NCBI RefSeq assembly: GCF_009711045.1
Contig: NZ_WMJX01000009.1
Location: forward strand, 43,408 to 107,407
Source: Myroides albus
GTDB lineage: Bacteria; Bacteroidota; Bacteroidia; Flavobacteriales; Flavobacteriaceae
Reading direction: 5' to 3'
DNA length: 64,000 bases
Positions 43,623-52,828 of the stretch are shown here, piece after piece. Positions within the stretch are counted from its first letter, which is position 1. Each line of letters opens with the position of its first letter. The position numbers and the translations under genes are program-made. The notes beneath the pieces are model-generated. The model was not told where the DNA came from. It was given only the letters and a program-made list of their open reading frames with translations, and made no database searches.

Positions 43623-44395
43623 TAAAAAGAGAATTAACTTATTTCTGCACGGCTATCATGTTCTTTACCAGGATTCCGATTCCCTTTCACTTGCCCTATA
43701 ACAATGAGATCATGAATAAGTCACAAAAGTACTTTCCATTGGTAGGACTCGTGGTTGGATTACTTGCAGCCTTAGCCTACTATATCTCTCAATTGGTTTT
43801 TCCAAATGACATCAGTATTATTCTATCTGTTTGTCTGACTGTATTACTTACAGGCGCGTTTCACGAAGATGGCTTTACGGATAGCTGTGATGCTTTTGGA
43901 GGAGGATACGGCAAAGAGAACATCATGACGATCATGAAGGATAGTCGCATTGGAGCCTATGGGGTCATTGGTATTTTACTACTACTCATTCTAAAAATAG
44001 TTACTTTAGTACATCTAAGTCACTTATCCCTATCCCTCGTAATATTTGCGATAATCTGTGGACATACCACAAGTAGATTTCACGCAGGCATGACTATTTA
44101 CACCCACCAATATGTACAAGATATAGACAAGAGTAAATCAAAACCCTTAGCCAGTAAGAAATTACCGTGGAATAATATCTTGTTATCCCTCATCATTACT
44201 TTATTGCCTTATTTGCTTTATCAAAACTGGCTCTTATTACTCGCTTTTCCCATTAGTTACCTTGGAAAGATTTACTTATCTTACTACTTCAAAAAACACA
44301 TAGGAGGCTATACAGGTGATTGTTTAGGAGCCATTCAACAAATATGTGAAGTAATATTCTATCTAAGTATTTTAGGCTTATGCAAGTATATGTAA
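43619..44395 (+). CDS. cobS: Adenosylcobinamide-GDP ribazoletransferase (cobalamin synthase)
   Basis: CobS joins adenosylcobinamide-GDP with alpha-ribazole (or its phosphate) in the inner membrane, the last step of nucleotide loop assembly. This 258-residue protein has six or seven hydrophobic helices. Family signatures are FFTRIPIPFHLPYN, KSQKYFPLVGLVVGLLAAL, the acidic HEDGFTDSCDAFGGGYG motif likely binding the Mg-nucleotide, MKDSRIGAYGVIG, and GYTGDCLGAIQQICE. It overlaps cobT (4 bases) and cobC (16 bases), indicating translational coupling. Confidence 0.94.
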   Translation: MIKRELTYFCTAIMFFTRIPIPFHLPYNNEIMNKSQKYFPLVGLVVGLLAALAYYISQLVFPNDISIILSVCLTVLLTGAFHEDGFTDSCDAFGGGYGKENIMTIMKDSRIGAYGVIGILLLLILKIVTLVHLSHLSLSLVIFAIICGHTTSRFHAGMTIYTHQYVQDIDKSKSKPLASKKLPWNNILLSLIITLLPYLLYQNWLLLLAFPISYLGKIYLSYYFKKHIGGYTGDCLGAIQQICEVIFYLSILGLCKYM

Positions 44396-44940
44396 TTCGA
44401 CACACAGCAGTAGAGATCCAAGCCGGTACCTGCTATGGACAAACGGATCTGAACTTATTGAATAGCTACAGAGATGACTTGCTACAAGTGCGCAAGCAAC
44501 TTCCGAAAGCCTTTGATGCTATCTTTAGTAGTCCTCTCAAGCGATGCACTTTTATAGCAGAAGAATTTGACTCCAAGTATCAAACAGATTCGAGGCTAAT
44601 AGAAATGAATTTTGGACATTGGGAAATGGCAAATTGGAGCGAAATTCCGAAACAAGAAATCGATCTTTGGAATAGTAATCTCACTCACAATCGTCCACCA
44701 CAAGGAGAAAGTCTATATGAAGTACAGAGTAGAGTGAATCATTTCTTGGATGAGCTCAGAACTCAGAGTTTTAAAAACGTTCTACTCATTACACATGGAG
44801 GTCCCATCCGTTGTATGTGGAATTACATTTTAGACATCCCTCTTGAAAATACATTTAGGATTCCCGTTGGTTTTGACGAGGTATTCACCTTTCAGTTAGG
44901 AGAAGAACATAGCGAAGATTTCATCATTGCTAAACAATAA
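44380..44940 (+). CDS. cobC: Alpha-ribazole phosphatase / histidine phosphatase
   Basis: This 186-residue phosphoglycerate-mutase-fold enzyme removes phosphate from alpha-ribazole phosphate or from cobalamin 5'-phosphate. The catalytic RHT motif occurs in MQVYVIRHTAVEIQAGTCYG, the second motif FSSPLKRC positions a substrate Arg, and LITHGGPIRCMW holds the second active His. It overlaps the 3' end of cobS by 16 bases and closes the operon with a palindromic terminator. Confidence 0.92.
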   Translation: MQVYVIRHTAVEIQAGTCYGQTDLNLLNSYRDDLLQVRKQLPKAFDAIFSSPLKRCTFIAEEFDSKYQTDSRLIEMNFGHWEMANWSEIPKQEIDLWNSNLTHNRPPQGESLYEVQSRVNHFLDELRTQSFKNVLLITHGGPIRCMWNYILDIPLENTFRIPVGFDEVFTFQLGEEHSEDFIIAKQ

Positions 44941-44972
44941 AAAAACACGCTATGCATAGCGTGTTTTTACCT
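44941..44972. terminator. Bidirectional terminator between cobC and the convergent lipoprotein
   Basis: The palindrome AAACACGCTATGCATAGCGT (and its mirror) forms a stem flanked by As and Ts, so it can stop both cobC and the minus-strand gene ending at 44976. Confidence 0.85.
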
Positions 44973-44975
44973 TTA

Positions 44976-45743
44976 TTATTTTTCTTCTTCTTCCATTGCT
45001 ACTGGTAGAGCAACTTCTAAAGGATCATGTGTTTTTATTTCCAAATTCGGATCCAATAGGTTAATGTAGTAATAGTTAACCGTATCCTCTATATCTAAGA
45101 TACCATCCTTATTGATATCTTCAATAGTCCTGAAATATAATCTGTGCTGCGCATCGATTACAGTCCAATCCAAAAGCTCATTGTTAGGCTGAATAACATT
45201 CTTAAACTTGCGACCGTTAGCCTCACTGATATACAACAACTTGGCAGGTGTTTTAGGGTTGATCACAACTTGCTCATCAAATACCTTATAGAGAAGAAAG
45301 TGTTTTTTATACTTATCAGCAATTGACTTTAAATAAGTCGCAGAGTGTATTTTTAATTTTTTATCCGTTAACGGTCTAACCTCTAAAGAATCTTTATGCT
45401 GAAACATAATGTTGTCCAGGAATCCCGTTAATTCATAAGGTGAAAAATTAGAAACAGTATATGAATAAGAATTGTTGTTCGATTTGCTTCCAAACTTAGA
45501 AGACGAACCATATACACGTACTTCACCTACAGGAAACATTAGGTAATTGGCCTCTCCCATAACGATAGGTAGGTCAACTACACGCATATCATTGTGTTTG
45601 ATTTCTTCTTCTTGACTATCAACTTCTTTAGAAAGAACACCTGAAGTATCGTTCGGAAAATTGGCTTTAGAGTTTTCTTCTTGTTTGCAAGCTGATACAA
45701 TAACCGCAAGTAGAACAATTAATATATTTATTCTTGTATTCAT
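44976..45743 (-). CDS. Lipoprotein with EF-hand-like motif
   Basis: This 255-residue lipoprotein starts at ATG 45743, whose signal MNTRINILIVLLAVIVSAC has its lipobox Cys at residue 19. The middle is beta-rich, and near the C-terminus is the acidic loop DINKDGILDIEDTVNYYYI, a calcium-binding dockerin/EF-hand-like DxNxDGxxDxxD pattern. The function is unknown. It converges on cobC and shares its terminator. Confidence 0.7.
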   Translation of the reverse strand: MNTRINILIVLLAVIVSACKQEENSKANFPNDTSGVLSKEVDSQEEEIKHNDMRVVDLPIVMGEANYLMFPVGEVRVYGSSSKFGSKSNNNSYSYTVSNFSPYELTGFLDNIMFQHKDSLEVRPLTDKKLKIHSATYLKSIADKYKKHFLLYKVFDEQVVINPKTPAKLLYISEANGRKFKNVIQPNNELLDWTVIDAQHRLYFRTIEDINKDGILDIEDTVNYYYINLLDPNLEIKTHDPLEVALPVAMEEEEK

Positions 45744-45870
45744 ACTTATTGAATTAAAACGTATCAAAGATAAAGTAAATTTTACACATTTTTATTCTAT
45801 AAAGCTAAATCTAAAGTATTTATAAGTATTAGTAATTCAATATTTTAAACAATAAATATTGATGAAAATA

Positions 45871-45912
45871 AAAAAAGGGTGATTGCACTTTACAGCGAAC
45901 AACCACCCTTGT
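45871..45912 (-). terminator. Terminator after the M23 peptidase gene
   Basis: AAGGGTGGTTG on the minus strand pairs with CAATCACCCTT, followed by a T run. One mismatch is present. Confidence 0.8.
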
Positions 45913-45915
45913 ATG

Positions 45916-47610
45916 TTATTTTCTAAAGAAATGAGAAACGTATACAGCTTGATTCCCCATTCGATCCGTTACTTTTATCTCTACTGCATTCTTACCTGAA
46001 GTTACGATACCATCACTAAACTTGTGAACTATTTTCTTTGTTTTGTGATCGTAATCCAACAATATCCACTTGTCGTTAATCTTTCCTTCAATGGTATCTA
46101 TTCCCGACAAATCATCGCTAATTAAGAAAGAAATCTCATTGGCATTGCTCAGCCATTGACCTTCAGTAAAACTTGGTTTATAGATCGTCGGCGCTTTGTC
46201 GTCAATCATGATTTTATAAGTACCAAAAGACTTTGTATAAATTGTGTAAATATGATCTTTCTTTGTAGTCTTGTAAAAATCTCGTCTGCCCTTTTCGTCA
46301 ATCTTACCAATAAATGCTTTATCTGGATTGTCAATCGTTAATTTTGAGGTATCAAATGAAATTGCCATATTCTTTCGGAACGCTGTCACAGGCTCCCCTA
46401 CTACTAACTGCTCTTGATCAGCGCTAATATCAATCGCTAAATCGTGGTAAAAAGTTGCCCCACTAATGTTGATACTTGCAAACCCTCGTTCAAAATAGTA
46501 ATCTTTATCTGCGTTAATCTTAAACTCTTTGACATTATTCTCTCTCGCCGTCTTTGCCTCCGTTGCATCGTATTCTATTGGAATACTTATAGCTCTTTCA
46601 TTCCCGTGATAATCGCAAAGCACAATTTTGTAGGTGTAACTTTCTCCAGGTTTAACATCTATAATTCCCTTTGTCTCGTTATAGGATAAAACAGAGAGAT
46701 TGTAAGGTCTCTCTACAAATAACTTTTGAACTTTAGCTCTTGTTTTTACGTAGCGTTCATAGTCAATCAATGCGTTTACCGTTCCCGATTCTGCAAAAGA
46801 AAATGTATCAAATCGATAGCTAAACAAACGCTTTCCATTCACATAAGTTTCCAAAGAGTAAACGCCGTTCTTGTTAGCATTGTAATCAGCTTGATCAAAA
46901 ATATCTATTCCAAAGCTAATCTTTCCTTTTGCCTTTACAGTAGGCACTACTAAAGTACCATCCGCACTTGTCGTATAATTTAACAGTTGTGGGTTGGCAT
47001 TTGTATTCGCAACAGCATCATCACTTATAGGATAAACAAATACGCTATTGACACTTGGCGCAATTTTATCTGTTACCATTTTATCCATTCCCTCTTTTAA
47101 AGGGTTGATAATTTTCTGCGTTTTTGTATCGCGAAATTCGTAGTGTAAATGAGGTCCACCAGAACCACCCGTATTTCCAGTATATGCAATTAACTGCCCT
47201 TTCTTGACAGGCATTTGATTTTTCTTAAAAAACATCTCGACTTCAAAAGCCTTTTCAGCATAGTGTCTTTTGCGTACATAATCTGCAATCTCTCCTGCAT
47301 ATTCATTCAAGTGACCATAGACAGTGGTCTGTCCGTTTGGATGATCGATATAAAGCGCCTTGCCATATCCCCAAGTAGAAACTTTGATTCGCGAAACATA
47401 TCCATCTGCCGGTGCATAGACAGGTAGTCCAATGCGTTGTTGTGTTTTAATATCCAGTCCAGCGTGAAAATGAGTACCGCGAAGTTCACCAAAATTACCC
47501 GAAAGGTTAACAGGAATTTGCAAAGGGTTGCTAAAGTCTAACTTTTCCTGTGCCAAAGAAACAGTGGCCACACTACCTAACAATAGTGTAGATATCAATT
47601 TTAATCTCAT
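45916..47610 (-). CDS. M23 family metallopeptidase (LytM/peptidoglycan hydrolase)
   Basis: This protein of about 564 residues has signal MRLKLISTLLLGSVATVSLA. The LytM domain lies near the N-terminus, at about 28-170. It has FGELRGTHFHAGLDIKT with the zinc ligands His and Asp, DHPNGQTTVYGHLNEY, and SGGPHLHYEF with the catalytic HxH. The remaining 390 residues are beta-sandwich-rich, ending in a ligand-like strand and DRMGNQAVYVSHFF, with no catalytic motif. It cuts peptidoglycan peptide bridges or activates amidases in the periplasm. The start at 47610 gives the better signal peptide. Confidence 0.9.
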   Translation of the reverse strand: MRLKLISTLLLGSVATVSLAQEKLDFSNPLQIPVNLSGNFGELRGTHFHAGLDIKTQQRIGLPVYAPADGYVSRIKVSTWGYGKALYIDHPNGQTTVYGHLNEYAGEIADYVRKRHYAEKAFEVEMFFKKNQMPVKKGQLIAYTGNTGGSGGPHLHYEFRDTKTQKIINPLKEGMDKMVTDKIAPSVNSVFVYPISDDAVANTNANPQLLNYTTSADGTLVVPTVKAKGKISFGIDIFDQADYNANKNGVYSLETYVNGKRLFSYRFDTFSFAESGTVNALIDYERYVKTRAKVQKLFVERPYNLSVLSYNETKGIIDVKPGESYTYKIVLCDYHGNERAISIPIEYDATEAKTARENNVKEFKINADKDYYFERGFASINISGATFYHDLAIDISADQEQLVVGEPVTAFRKNMAISFDTSKLTIDNPDKAFIGKIDEKGRRDFYKTTKKDHIYTIYTKSFGTYKIMIDDKAPTIYKPSFTEGQWLSNANEISFLISDDLSGIDTIEGKINDKWILLDYDHKTKKIVHKFSDGIVTSGKNAVEIKVTDRMGNQAVYVSHFFRK

Positions 47611-47761
47611 ACTTACTAACATTTTCTGCTAAAATAAACAATAACTAAATTAAAAGAACTATAAACGCTAAAAATGAAACACATAGATAATAAACAATTC
47701 TATTTATTAGAGAAATAGCTTTTTTTTATTGTAAATCTTTTTTAAATTTAAATACAAATTG

Positions 47762-47769
47762 TAACTTTG
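47762..47769 (+). promoter_or_regulatory. -7 promoter element of the coiled-coil-zapA operon
   Basis: TAACTTTG lies 29 bases before the ATG at 47799. Confidence 0.5.
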
Positions 47770-47798
47770 TGCTAAAGGATATTTGAATAGAAAGTATA

Positions 47799-48089
47799 AT
47801 GAGTGAACTGGCTAACATAATCAGCTCTTTGGAGGTTAAGTTTGCGAAACTTGTACAGCGATTAAACAAACTTGAAGCAGAGAATACACAGCTGAAAGAG
47901 CGTTTAATCCAAGCAAATGAAGAGGTTGAATACAATGAAAAGCAATTAGATGAGATTTATAAGAAGTATGAATCCCTTCAGTTAGCAAATTCCTTATTGG
48001 GCAGTGAAGAGAATAAAAGAGATATGAAACTCAAAATAAATTCATTGATAAGAGAGATAGATCAGTGTATCGCTTATCTGACAAAATAG
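47799..48089 (+). CDS. ZapB-like coiled-coil protein
   Basis: This 96-residue, highly charged protein is predicted to be almost entirely coiled coil (ISSLEVKFAKLVQRLNKLEA then ENTQLKERLIQANEEVEYNE). It resembles a ZapB-type partner of ZapA: it immediately precedes zapA by 9 bases, and both are small division-related coiled-coil proteins. ZapB homology cannot be shown from sequence alone, because such proteins diverge fast. A role in stabilising the Z-ring is inferred from context. Confidence 0.65.
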   Translation: MSELANIISSLEVKFAKLVQRLNKLEAENTQLKERLIQANEEVEYNEKQLDEIYKKYESLQLANSLLGSEENKRDMKLKINSLIREIDQCIAYLTK

Positions 48090-48098
48090 ATCTGAACC

Positions 48099-48398
48099 AT
48101 GAACAATGATGAACAATTAAGAATAAAAATATCAATTGCTGATAGAGTATACCCTCTAACAGTTAGTTACTCTCAGGAAGAAGCCCTTAGGAGTGCGTCT
48201 AAAAAAATTGATACGATGATTCATCAGTTTGAGGAGAACTATGCTGTTAGAGATAAACAAGATGTTTTAGCTATGTGTGCCTTACAGTTCGCATCGCAAA
48301 CAGAACAAAAAAGCATCGATACAAGTGAAGGCTATAACAAAGCCTTAGATCGACTAATCAAATTAGATGAGGCTATTGAGCGAATACTCGCTAAATAA
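48099..48398 (+). CDS. zapA: Cell division protein ZapA
   Basis: This 99-residue protein binds FtsZ and bundles protofilaments. It has the ZapA N-terminal IKISIADRVYPLTVSYSQEE then ALRSASKKIDTMIHQFEENY, and a C-terminal helix ending KALDRLIKLDEAIERILAK. It follows the coiled-coil gene and precedes a 6S RNA, an order seen in several bacterial groups (zapA-ssrS). Confidence 0.88.
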   Translation: MNNDEQLRIKISIADRVYPLTVSYSQEEALRSASKKIDTMIHQFEENYAVRDKQDVLAMCALQFASQTEQKSIDTSEGYNKALDRLIKLDEAIERILAK

Positions 48399-48443
48399 TA
48401 AATTGACGTTCTTACTTTAAAAAAAGGGAGACTTAAAAATACT

Positions 48444-48608
48444 GCTCACATTAGTACCTGTTTGATAAACTCAACACTAACAAATTAAAATGAGTAAATC
48501 TTTGCATCTAAAGCACGCTGCTCACGCAGATCCTTGAACCGCAAGCTAGCTCAAAACTTGTTTACCTTAGAGTTTATACAACTCAATTCTAGTGTGAGCT
48601 TTTTTTAT
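48444..48608 (+). ncRNA. ssrS: 6S RNA (6S-Flavo type)
   Basis: The span between zapA and rny folds into a long rod. GCTCACATTAG at 48444-48454 pairs with CTAGTGTGAGC at 48589-48599 (one G-U). ATAAACTC near 48465-48472 pairs with GAGTTTAT at 48570-48577, leaving an asymmetric internal loop. The middle half carries the large central bubble typical of 6S RNA. A run of seven Ts directly follows the final stem, as a terminator. Position after zapA agrees with the known zapA-ssrS neighbourhood. 6S RNA binds RNA polymerase holoenzyme and mimics an open promoter. A Flavobacteria-specific 6S motif (6S-Flavo) is known, and exact 5' end is uncertain. Confidence 0.82.
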
Positions 48609-48627
48609 ATATAATTTTGAAACATTT

Positions 48628-50190
48628 ATGGAAATATTATTTGTCGTAGGAGGAATTGTGATTGGTGCAGCTATCGGCTTTGTAATCGCCAAGTACCTTG
48701 AGAAAAATCACGCTTCTTCAATATTGCAAAGTGCAAAAAATGAAGCAAAAACGACATTGCGTGATGCAAAAAACGAAGGAGAAGCGATTAAAAAAGAAAA
48801 GATATTACAAGCTAAAGAAAAGTTTATTGAACTGAAATCAGAACATGAACAAGTAATTTTAGCTCGTGATAAAAAGATTGCAGAAGCAGAAAAAAGAACA
48901 AGAGATAAGGAATCTCAAATTTCTAATGAACTTTCAAGAGCCAAAAAAGCTGCTGATGAAAGTGAAAAGAAAATTAAAGAATATGACCAAAAGCTTGAAC
49001 TAATTGAACGCAAACAAGAGGAAGTCGAGAAACTTCACCGCGCTCAAGTAGAACAGTTAGAAGCTATCTCTGGACTTACTGCTGAAGAAGCTAAGAACCA
49101 AATCATTGAAAGCTTAAAAACAGAAGCAAAAGCTGACGCAATGGCGCATATTCAAGACACTATTGAAGAAGCTAAGTTAACTGCTCAACAAGAGGCCAAA
49201 AAGATTATTATCAACACTATTCAACGTGTAGGTACAGAAGAAGCTGTAGAGAACTGTGTATCTGTATTCAACATTGAATCTGATGACGTAAAAGGTAGAA
49301 TCATTGGTCGTGAGGGTAGAAACATTAGAGCTATTGAAGCTGCTACAGGAGTTGAAATCATCGTTGACGATACACCTGAAGCTATTATTCTTTCATGCTT
49401 TGACCCTGTAAGAAGGGAAGTTGCTCGATTATCTTTACATAGACTTGTAACGGATGGACGTATCCACCCTGCAAGAATTGAAGAAGTAGTTGCCAAAACA
49501 ACGAAGCAAATTGAGGAGGAAATCATCGAAATAGGTAAGCGTACTGTGATTGACTTAGGTATTCACGGTTTACACCCTGAGTTGATTAAAATAGTAGGTA
49601 GAATGAAATACCGTTCTTCTTATGGACAAAACTTACTACAACACTCACGCGAAGTAGCGAAACTATGTGGTTTAATGGCTGCAGAGCTGGGATTGAATGT
49701 AAAATTAGCTAAACGAGCTGGTCTATTACACGATATTGGTAAAGTTCCAGAAACTGAAACTGAACTTCCACACGCAATTTTAGGTATGCAGTGGGCTGAG
49801 AAATACGGTGAAAAACCAGAAGTATGCAATGCTATTGGAGCTCACCACGACGAGATTGAAATGACAACTCTTATCGCACCAATTATTCAAGTATGTGATG
49901 CGATCTCTGGTGCAAGACCAGGAGCAAGACGTCAAGTATTAGATTCGTATATTCAACGTTTAAAAGATCTTGAAAGTATAGCTAATGAGTTTAATGGTGT
50001 GAAGAATGCCTATGCTATTCAAGCTGGACGTGAGCTACGTGTTATCGTAGAGAGCGAAAAAGTTACAGACGATATGGCGGCTACTTTATCATTTGACATT
50101 TCTCAAAAAATACAAACTGAAATGACTTATCCAGGTCAAGTTAAGATTACAGTAATCAGAGAAACAAGAGCAATAAACATTGCTAAATAA
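48628..50190 (+). CDS. rny: Ribonuclease Y
   Basis: This 520-residue membrane-anchored endoribonuclease initiates mRNA decay. It has an N-terminal transmembrane helix at about 2-20, a long coiled coil at about 25-200, a KH domain at about 210-275 ([20 protein letters not shown]) and an HD domain at about 335-430 whose metal ligands are HSREVAKL and [11 protein letters not shown] typical C-terminal domain follows to residue 520. It is separated from the 6S RNA by about 20 bases and ends with a strong terminator. Confidence 0.95.
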   Translation: MEILFVVGGIVIGAAIGFVIAKYLEKNHASSILQSAKNEAKTTLRDAKNEGEAIKKEKILQAKEKFIELKSEHEQVILARDKKIAEAEKRTRDKESQISNELSRAKKAADESEKKIKEYDQKLELIERKQEEVEKLHRAQVEQLEAISGLTAEEAKNQIIESLKTEAKADAMAHIQDTIEEAKLTAQQEAKKIIINTIQRVGTEEAVENCVSVFNIESDDVKGRIIGREGRNIRAIEAATGVEIIVDDTPEAIILSCFDPVRREVARLSLHRLVTDGRIHPARIEEVVAKTTKQIEEEIIEIGKRTVIDLGIHGLHPELIKIVGRMKYRSSYGQNLLQHSREVAKLCGLMAAELGLNVKLAKRAGLLHDIGKVPETETELPHAILGMQWAEKYGEKPEVCNAIGAHHDEIEMTTLIAPIIQVCDAISGARPGARRQVLDSYIQRLKDLESIANEFNGVKNAYAIQAGRELRVIVESEKVTDDMAATLSFDISQKIQTEMTYPGQVKITVIRETRAINIAK

Positions 50191-50218
50191 AGAAGACACA
50201 AGATTAATTTCTATGATA

Positions 50219-50258
50219 AAAAAGGGACTATTTTTTTACAATAGTCCCTTTTCTTTTT
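50219..50258 (+). terminator. Terminator after rny
   Basis: AAGGGACTATT pairs with AATAGTCCCTT around a short loop, followed by a T-rich tract. Confidence 0.9.
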
Positions 50259-50342
50259 TGTTTATATGAAGTACTTCTATATCCCTCCTATCTACTTTAT
50301 AGATTCAAATCACCGCTAATTCTAAAAATAGAGTAAGAATTA

Positions 50343-51263
50343 CTACACTCGCTTTTTCCCACTCCTTGGATGAAAGTCTTCCATAACAGAACGCAATCGC
50401 TCTGTACTAATATGAGTATAAATCTCCGTAGTAGTAATAGACTCATGTCCTAACAAGACTTGTATTATGCGTATATCCGCCCCATTCTCTAATAAATGTG
50501 TGGCAAACGAATGACGGAAGGTATGTGGACTTATAACCTTGTTGAGCTTAGCTATTTTTGCTAATTGCTTAATAATAGTGAATATCATTGCCCTTGTCAA
50601 CTGCCCTCCTCTTCTATTCAAAAATAAAATATCCACATCTTCCTTCTTAATAGTTAACTGGCATCGAATTGTTTTAATATAACTACTAATATACTTCATT
50701 GTATCTTCGTCAATTGGCACAAAGCGCTGCTTATCACCTTTACCTATTACCCGTATAAAACCTTCTTCAAAAAACAAATCTGAAATGCGCAAACTAACAA
50801 GTTCACTAACTCGCAATCCACAACTATATAGCAGTTCGAGAATGACTTTATTGCGATATCCTTCATTTGTAGACTGATCAATGCAAGCAATCAAACGATC
50901 GATCTCCTCAACACTCAAGATATCAGGTAGCTTGCGCCCTGATTTAGGAGTTTCAATCAATTCGAAAGGCGAACGCTCAATATATCGCTCTAAAATAAAG
51001 TAATTAAAAAAGTTCTTTAGCCCAGATATAATTCGAGCTTGTGAATTAACCGCAACAAGTTCGCTAAGCTGATAGACAAAACCTTGTGCGAGCTCCTCGT
51101 CAATTTGTTCAACACTAAAGTCTGTATCATAGCTTTCTAAGTAGTTTAAAAACTTTCGCACATCTAAAATATAACTTTCAATAGAATTATCAGATAAACC
51201 GCGTTCTAACCTTAAATAGCTTGAAAACATCTTAATTTTATCTTCCCAATAACCTGTAGCCAT
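50343..51263 (-). CDS. xerD: Site-specific tyrosine recombinase XerD
   Basis: This recombinase has about 306 residues and resolves chromosome dimers at dif. The core-binding domain is at the N-terminus (DKIKMFSSYLRLERGLSDNS), and the catalytic domain includes LLYSCGLRVSELVSLRI, GKGDKQRFVPI, HTFRHSFATHLLENGADIR and LLGHESITTTEIYTHI, so R, K, H, R, H and Y are all in place. I use ATG 51263, matching the family N-terminus. It is chromosomal rather than a phage integrase, because flanking genes are housekeeping and no att-like repeats are seen. Confidence 0.93.
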   Translation of the reverse strand: MATGYWEDKIKMFSSYLRLERGLSDNSIESYILDVRKFLNYLESYDTDFSVEQIDEELAQGFVYQLSELVAVNSQARIISGLKNFFNYFILERYIERSPFELIETPKSGRKLPDILSVEEIDRLIACIDQSTNEGYRNKVILELLYSCGLRVSELVSLRISDLFFEEGFIRVIGKGDKQRFVPIDEDTMKYISSYIKTIRCQLTIKKEDVDILFLNRRGGQLTRAMIFTIIKQLAKIAKLNKVISPHTFRHSFATHLLENGADIRIIQVLLGHESITTTEIYTHISTERLRSVMEDFHPRSGKKRV

Positions 51264-51299
51264 AGTATATAAATATAATGATACCAAAGATACAAAAAC

Positions 51300-51329
51300 A
51301 AAAAAGCCTCTCAGAAGAGAGGCTTTAGA
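51300..51329 (-). terminator. Terminator after the OmpA/porin-like barrel gene
   Basis: AAAGCCTCTC pairs with GAGAGGCTTT around AGAA-type loop, with a T run on the minus strand. Confidence 0.85.
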
Positions 51330-51357
51330 TTCTTTATAGTAACTACTATTCTATCAA

Positions 51358-52008
51358 TTAGAATTTGTAGATTAAACCAAATTTAGCTTGGTCAAAGAAG
51401 TTATCAAAGATGTTTAAGTTAGCATTTGTTTCAGAAACAGAACCTATTTTCTTACCATCAGATTTCATATCTTGGTTAGAGTAAGAGAATACATTTCCTA
51501 AAGTAAATGCAACTGCTAAGTTCTCAGTTACGAAATAGTTAAAACCAAGGTCTAAACCAGCTTTAATACCAGTAAGTTTTTCTTTAGAAAAATCATTTTT
51601 ATTTTCTGCAAATCCAACTCCTACTTCAGCATAAGTTTTAAAACGTTTACCTAATTCTAAGAAATAGTAACGTGCAAATGCTCCAGCATAAATGTCTTTA
51701 GAATAAGCATCTCCGATTTGATCCATATCAGCAAAATCACCGTGAGATTTACCAAAAGCTACAGATGCCCCAACAGCAACTTTATCAGAGATAAAGTAAC
51801 CTACTTTAGGATTAACTGTATAATTAGTAAATTTCTCTTTTCCCTCATTTGTTTCAGTTGGTTTAGTCACTTTGTCAGAAATTTGGAAAGATCCTTCTAA
51901 CATGATATCTCCTTCTTTGAAACCGAAGTTTGGTTTTTCTACTTCTTGAGCGTTAGCTGCCATACCTAAAGCAACAACTGACATAACTGAAAGTACTAAT
52001 TTTTTCAT
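51358..52008 (-). CDS. Outer-membrane beta-barrel protein (porin-like)
   Basis: This 216-residue small barrel has signal MKKLVLSVMSVVALGMAANA cleaved after NAQ or before. The mature protein has the strand pattern GFKEGDIMLEGSFQISDKVT and VNPKVGYFISDKVAVGASVA, and ends in a beta strand finishing with an aromatic (FGLIYKF). It resembles 8-stranded Bacteroidota OMP beta-barrels, of which PorT-like and OmpW-like families are typical. It is monocistronic with a terminator. Its function is unknown. Confidence 0.8.
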   Translation of the reverse strand: MKKLVLSVMSVVALGMAANAQEVEKPNFGFKEGDIMLEGSFQISDKVTKPTETNEGKEKFTNYTVNPKVGYFISDKVAVGASVAFGKSHGDFADMDQIGDAYSKDIYAGAFARYYFLELGKRFKTYAEVGVGFAENKNDFSKEKLTGIKAGLDLGFNYFVTENLAVAFTLGNVFSYSNQDMKSDGKKIGSVSETNANLNIFDNFFDQAKFGLIYKF

Positions 52009-52411
52009 ATTTAGCTATTTTTATTATTAACTGTGTCAAAATTAAGTAAGCCAATCAAACTAATATCAATTTTTAATAAAAATATAACAAAAACACCCTG
52101 TTATTATTATTAAAATTAACTTACAACACTAAATACCAACACCTTACGAATAAAATAGATATTCTTAAAAATAAGTTAATATATACATTATATCAATTCA
52201 TTATATTAAAAAACTACATATATAATAATAAAATAAATAATTTTAACAAAAATAAACCCTGTAAAAAGATTTCCTAAATAAATAACAATTACATAACATA
52301 AATTTCTTTGCATAATCGTCAATACGCTTCATTATTACCTAAAACTTAAGTCTATTTTAAAGTAACTTTATCATTATATATAATATATTTGTTTGACACA
52401 AAAAATGCGAC
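52009..52411. other. AT-rich intergenic region between the barrel gene and aroQ
   Basis: This is 403 bases, strongly AT-rich, with no open frame of note. It holds the divergent promoters, including TATATTTG at 52384-52391 just ahead of aroQ. Confidence 0.5.
52384..52391 (+). promoter_or_regulatory. -7 promoter element of aroQ
   Basis: TATATTTG lies 20 bases before the ATG at 52412, giving a leader of only about 15 bases. Confidence 0.6.
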
Positions 52412-52828
52412 ATGAAAATTATTATAATTAATGGACCAAATCTAAATCTGTTAGGAAAAAGAGAACCAGAAGTATATGGCTCAAAAACCTTTGATGAGTA
52501 TTTTTTTGAACTAAAGAATAAATACCCAGAGATAGAATTAGAATACTACCAAAGTAATATCGAAGGTGAATTAATAGATAAAATCCACGAAATTGGATTC
52601 GTATATGATGCCATTATTTTAAATGCAGGAGCATATACTCACACTTCAATTGCAATAGCTGATGCTATAAAAGCTGTTACAACTCCAGTAATTGAGGTAC
52701 ATATTTCAAATACCTTTGCAAGGGAACAATTTAGACATCACTCATATATTACACCTGTAAGCCAGGGATTAGTAATGGGCTTTGGTTTAAAAAGTTATGA
52801 TTTAGCTATTACTTCTTTCCTCCATTAA
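52412..52828 (+). CDS. aroQ: 3-Dehydroquinate dehydratase, type II
   Basis: The third step of the shikimate pathway is catalysed by this 138-residue cytoplasmic dodecamer. The catalytic loop is NGPNLNLLGKREPEVYG, with the arginine on the lid and Tyr. YQSNIEGELIDKIHE, LNAGAYTHTSIAIADAI, and VIEVHISNTFAREQFRHHS complete the pocket. It stands two bases away from the DUF5686 gene, so it is co-transcribed with it. It faces the divergent xerD neighbourhood as in many flavobacteria. Confidence 0.95.
   Translation: MKIIIINGPNLNLLGKREPEVYGSKTFDEYFFELKNKYPEIELEYYQSNIEGELIDKIHEIGFVYDAIILNAGAYTHTSIAIADAIKAVTTPVIEVHISNTFAREQFRHHSYITPVSQGLVMGFGLKSYDLAITSFLH

Noticed and set aside
50343..51263. Tyrosine recombinase as a sign of an integrated element
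   Set aside because: It is XerD by sequence and context; no att-like direct repeats or phage genes nearby.
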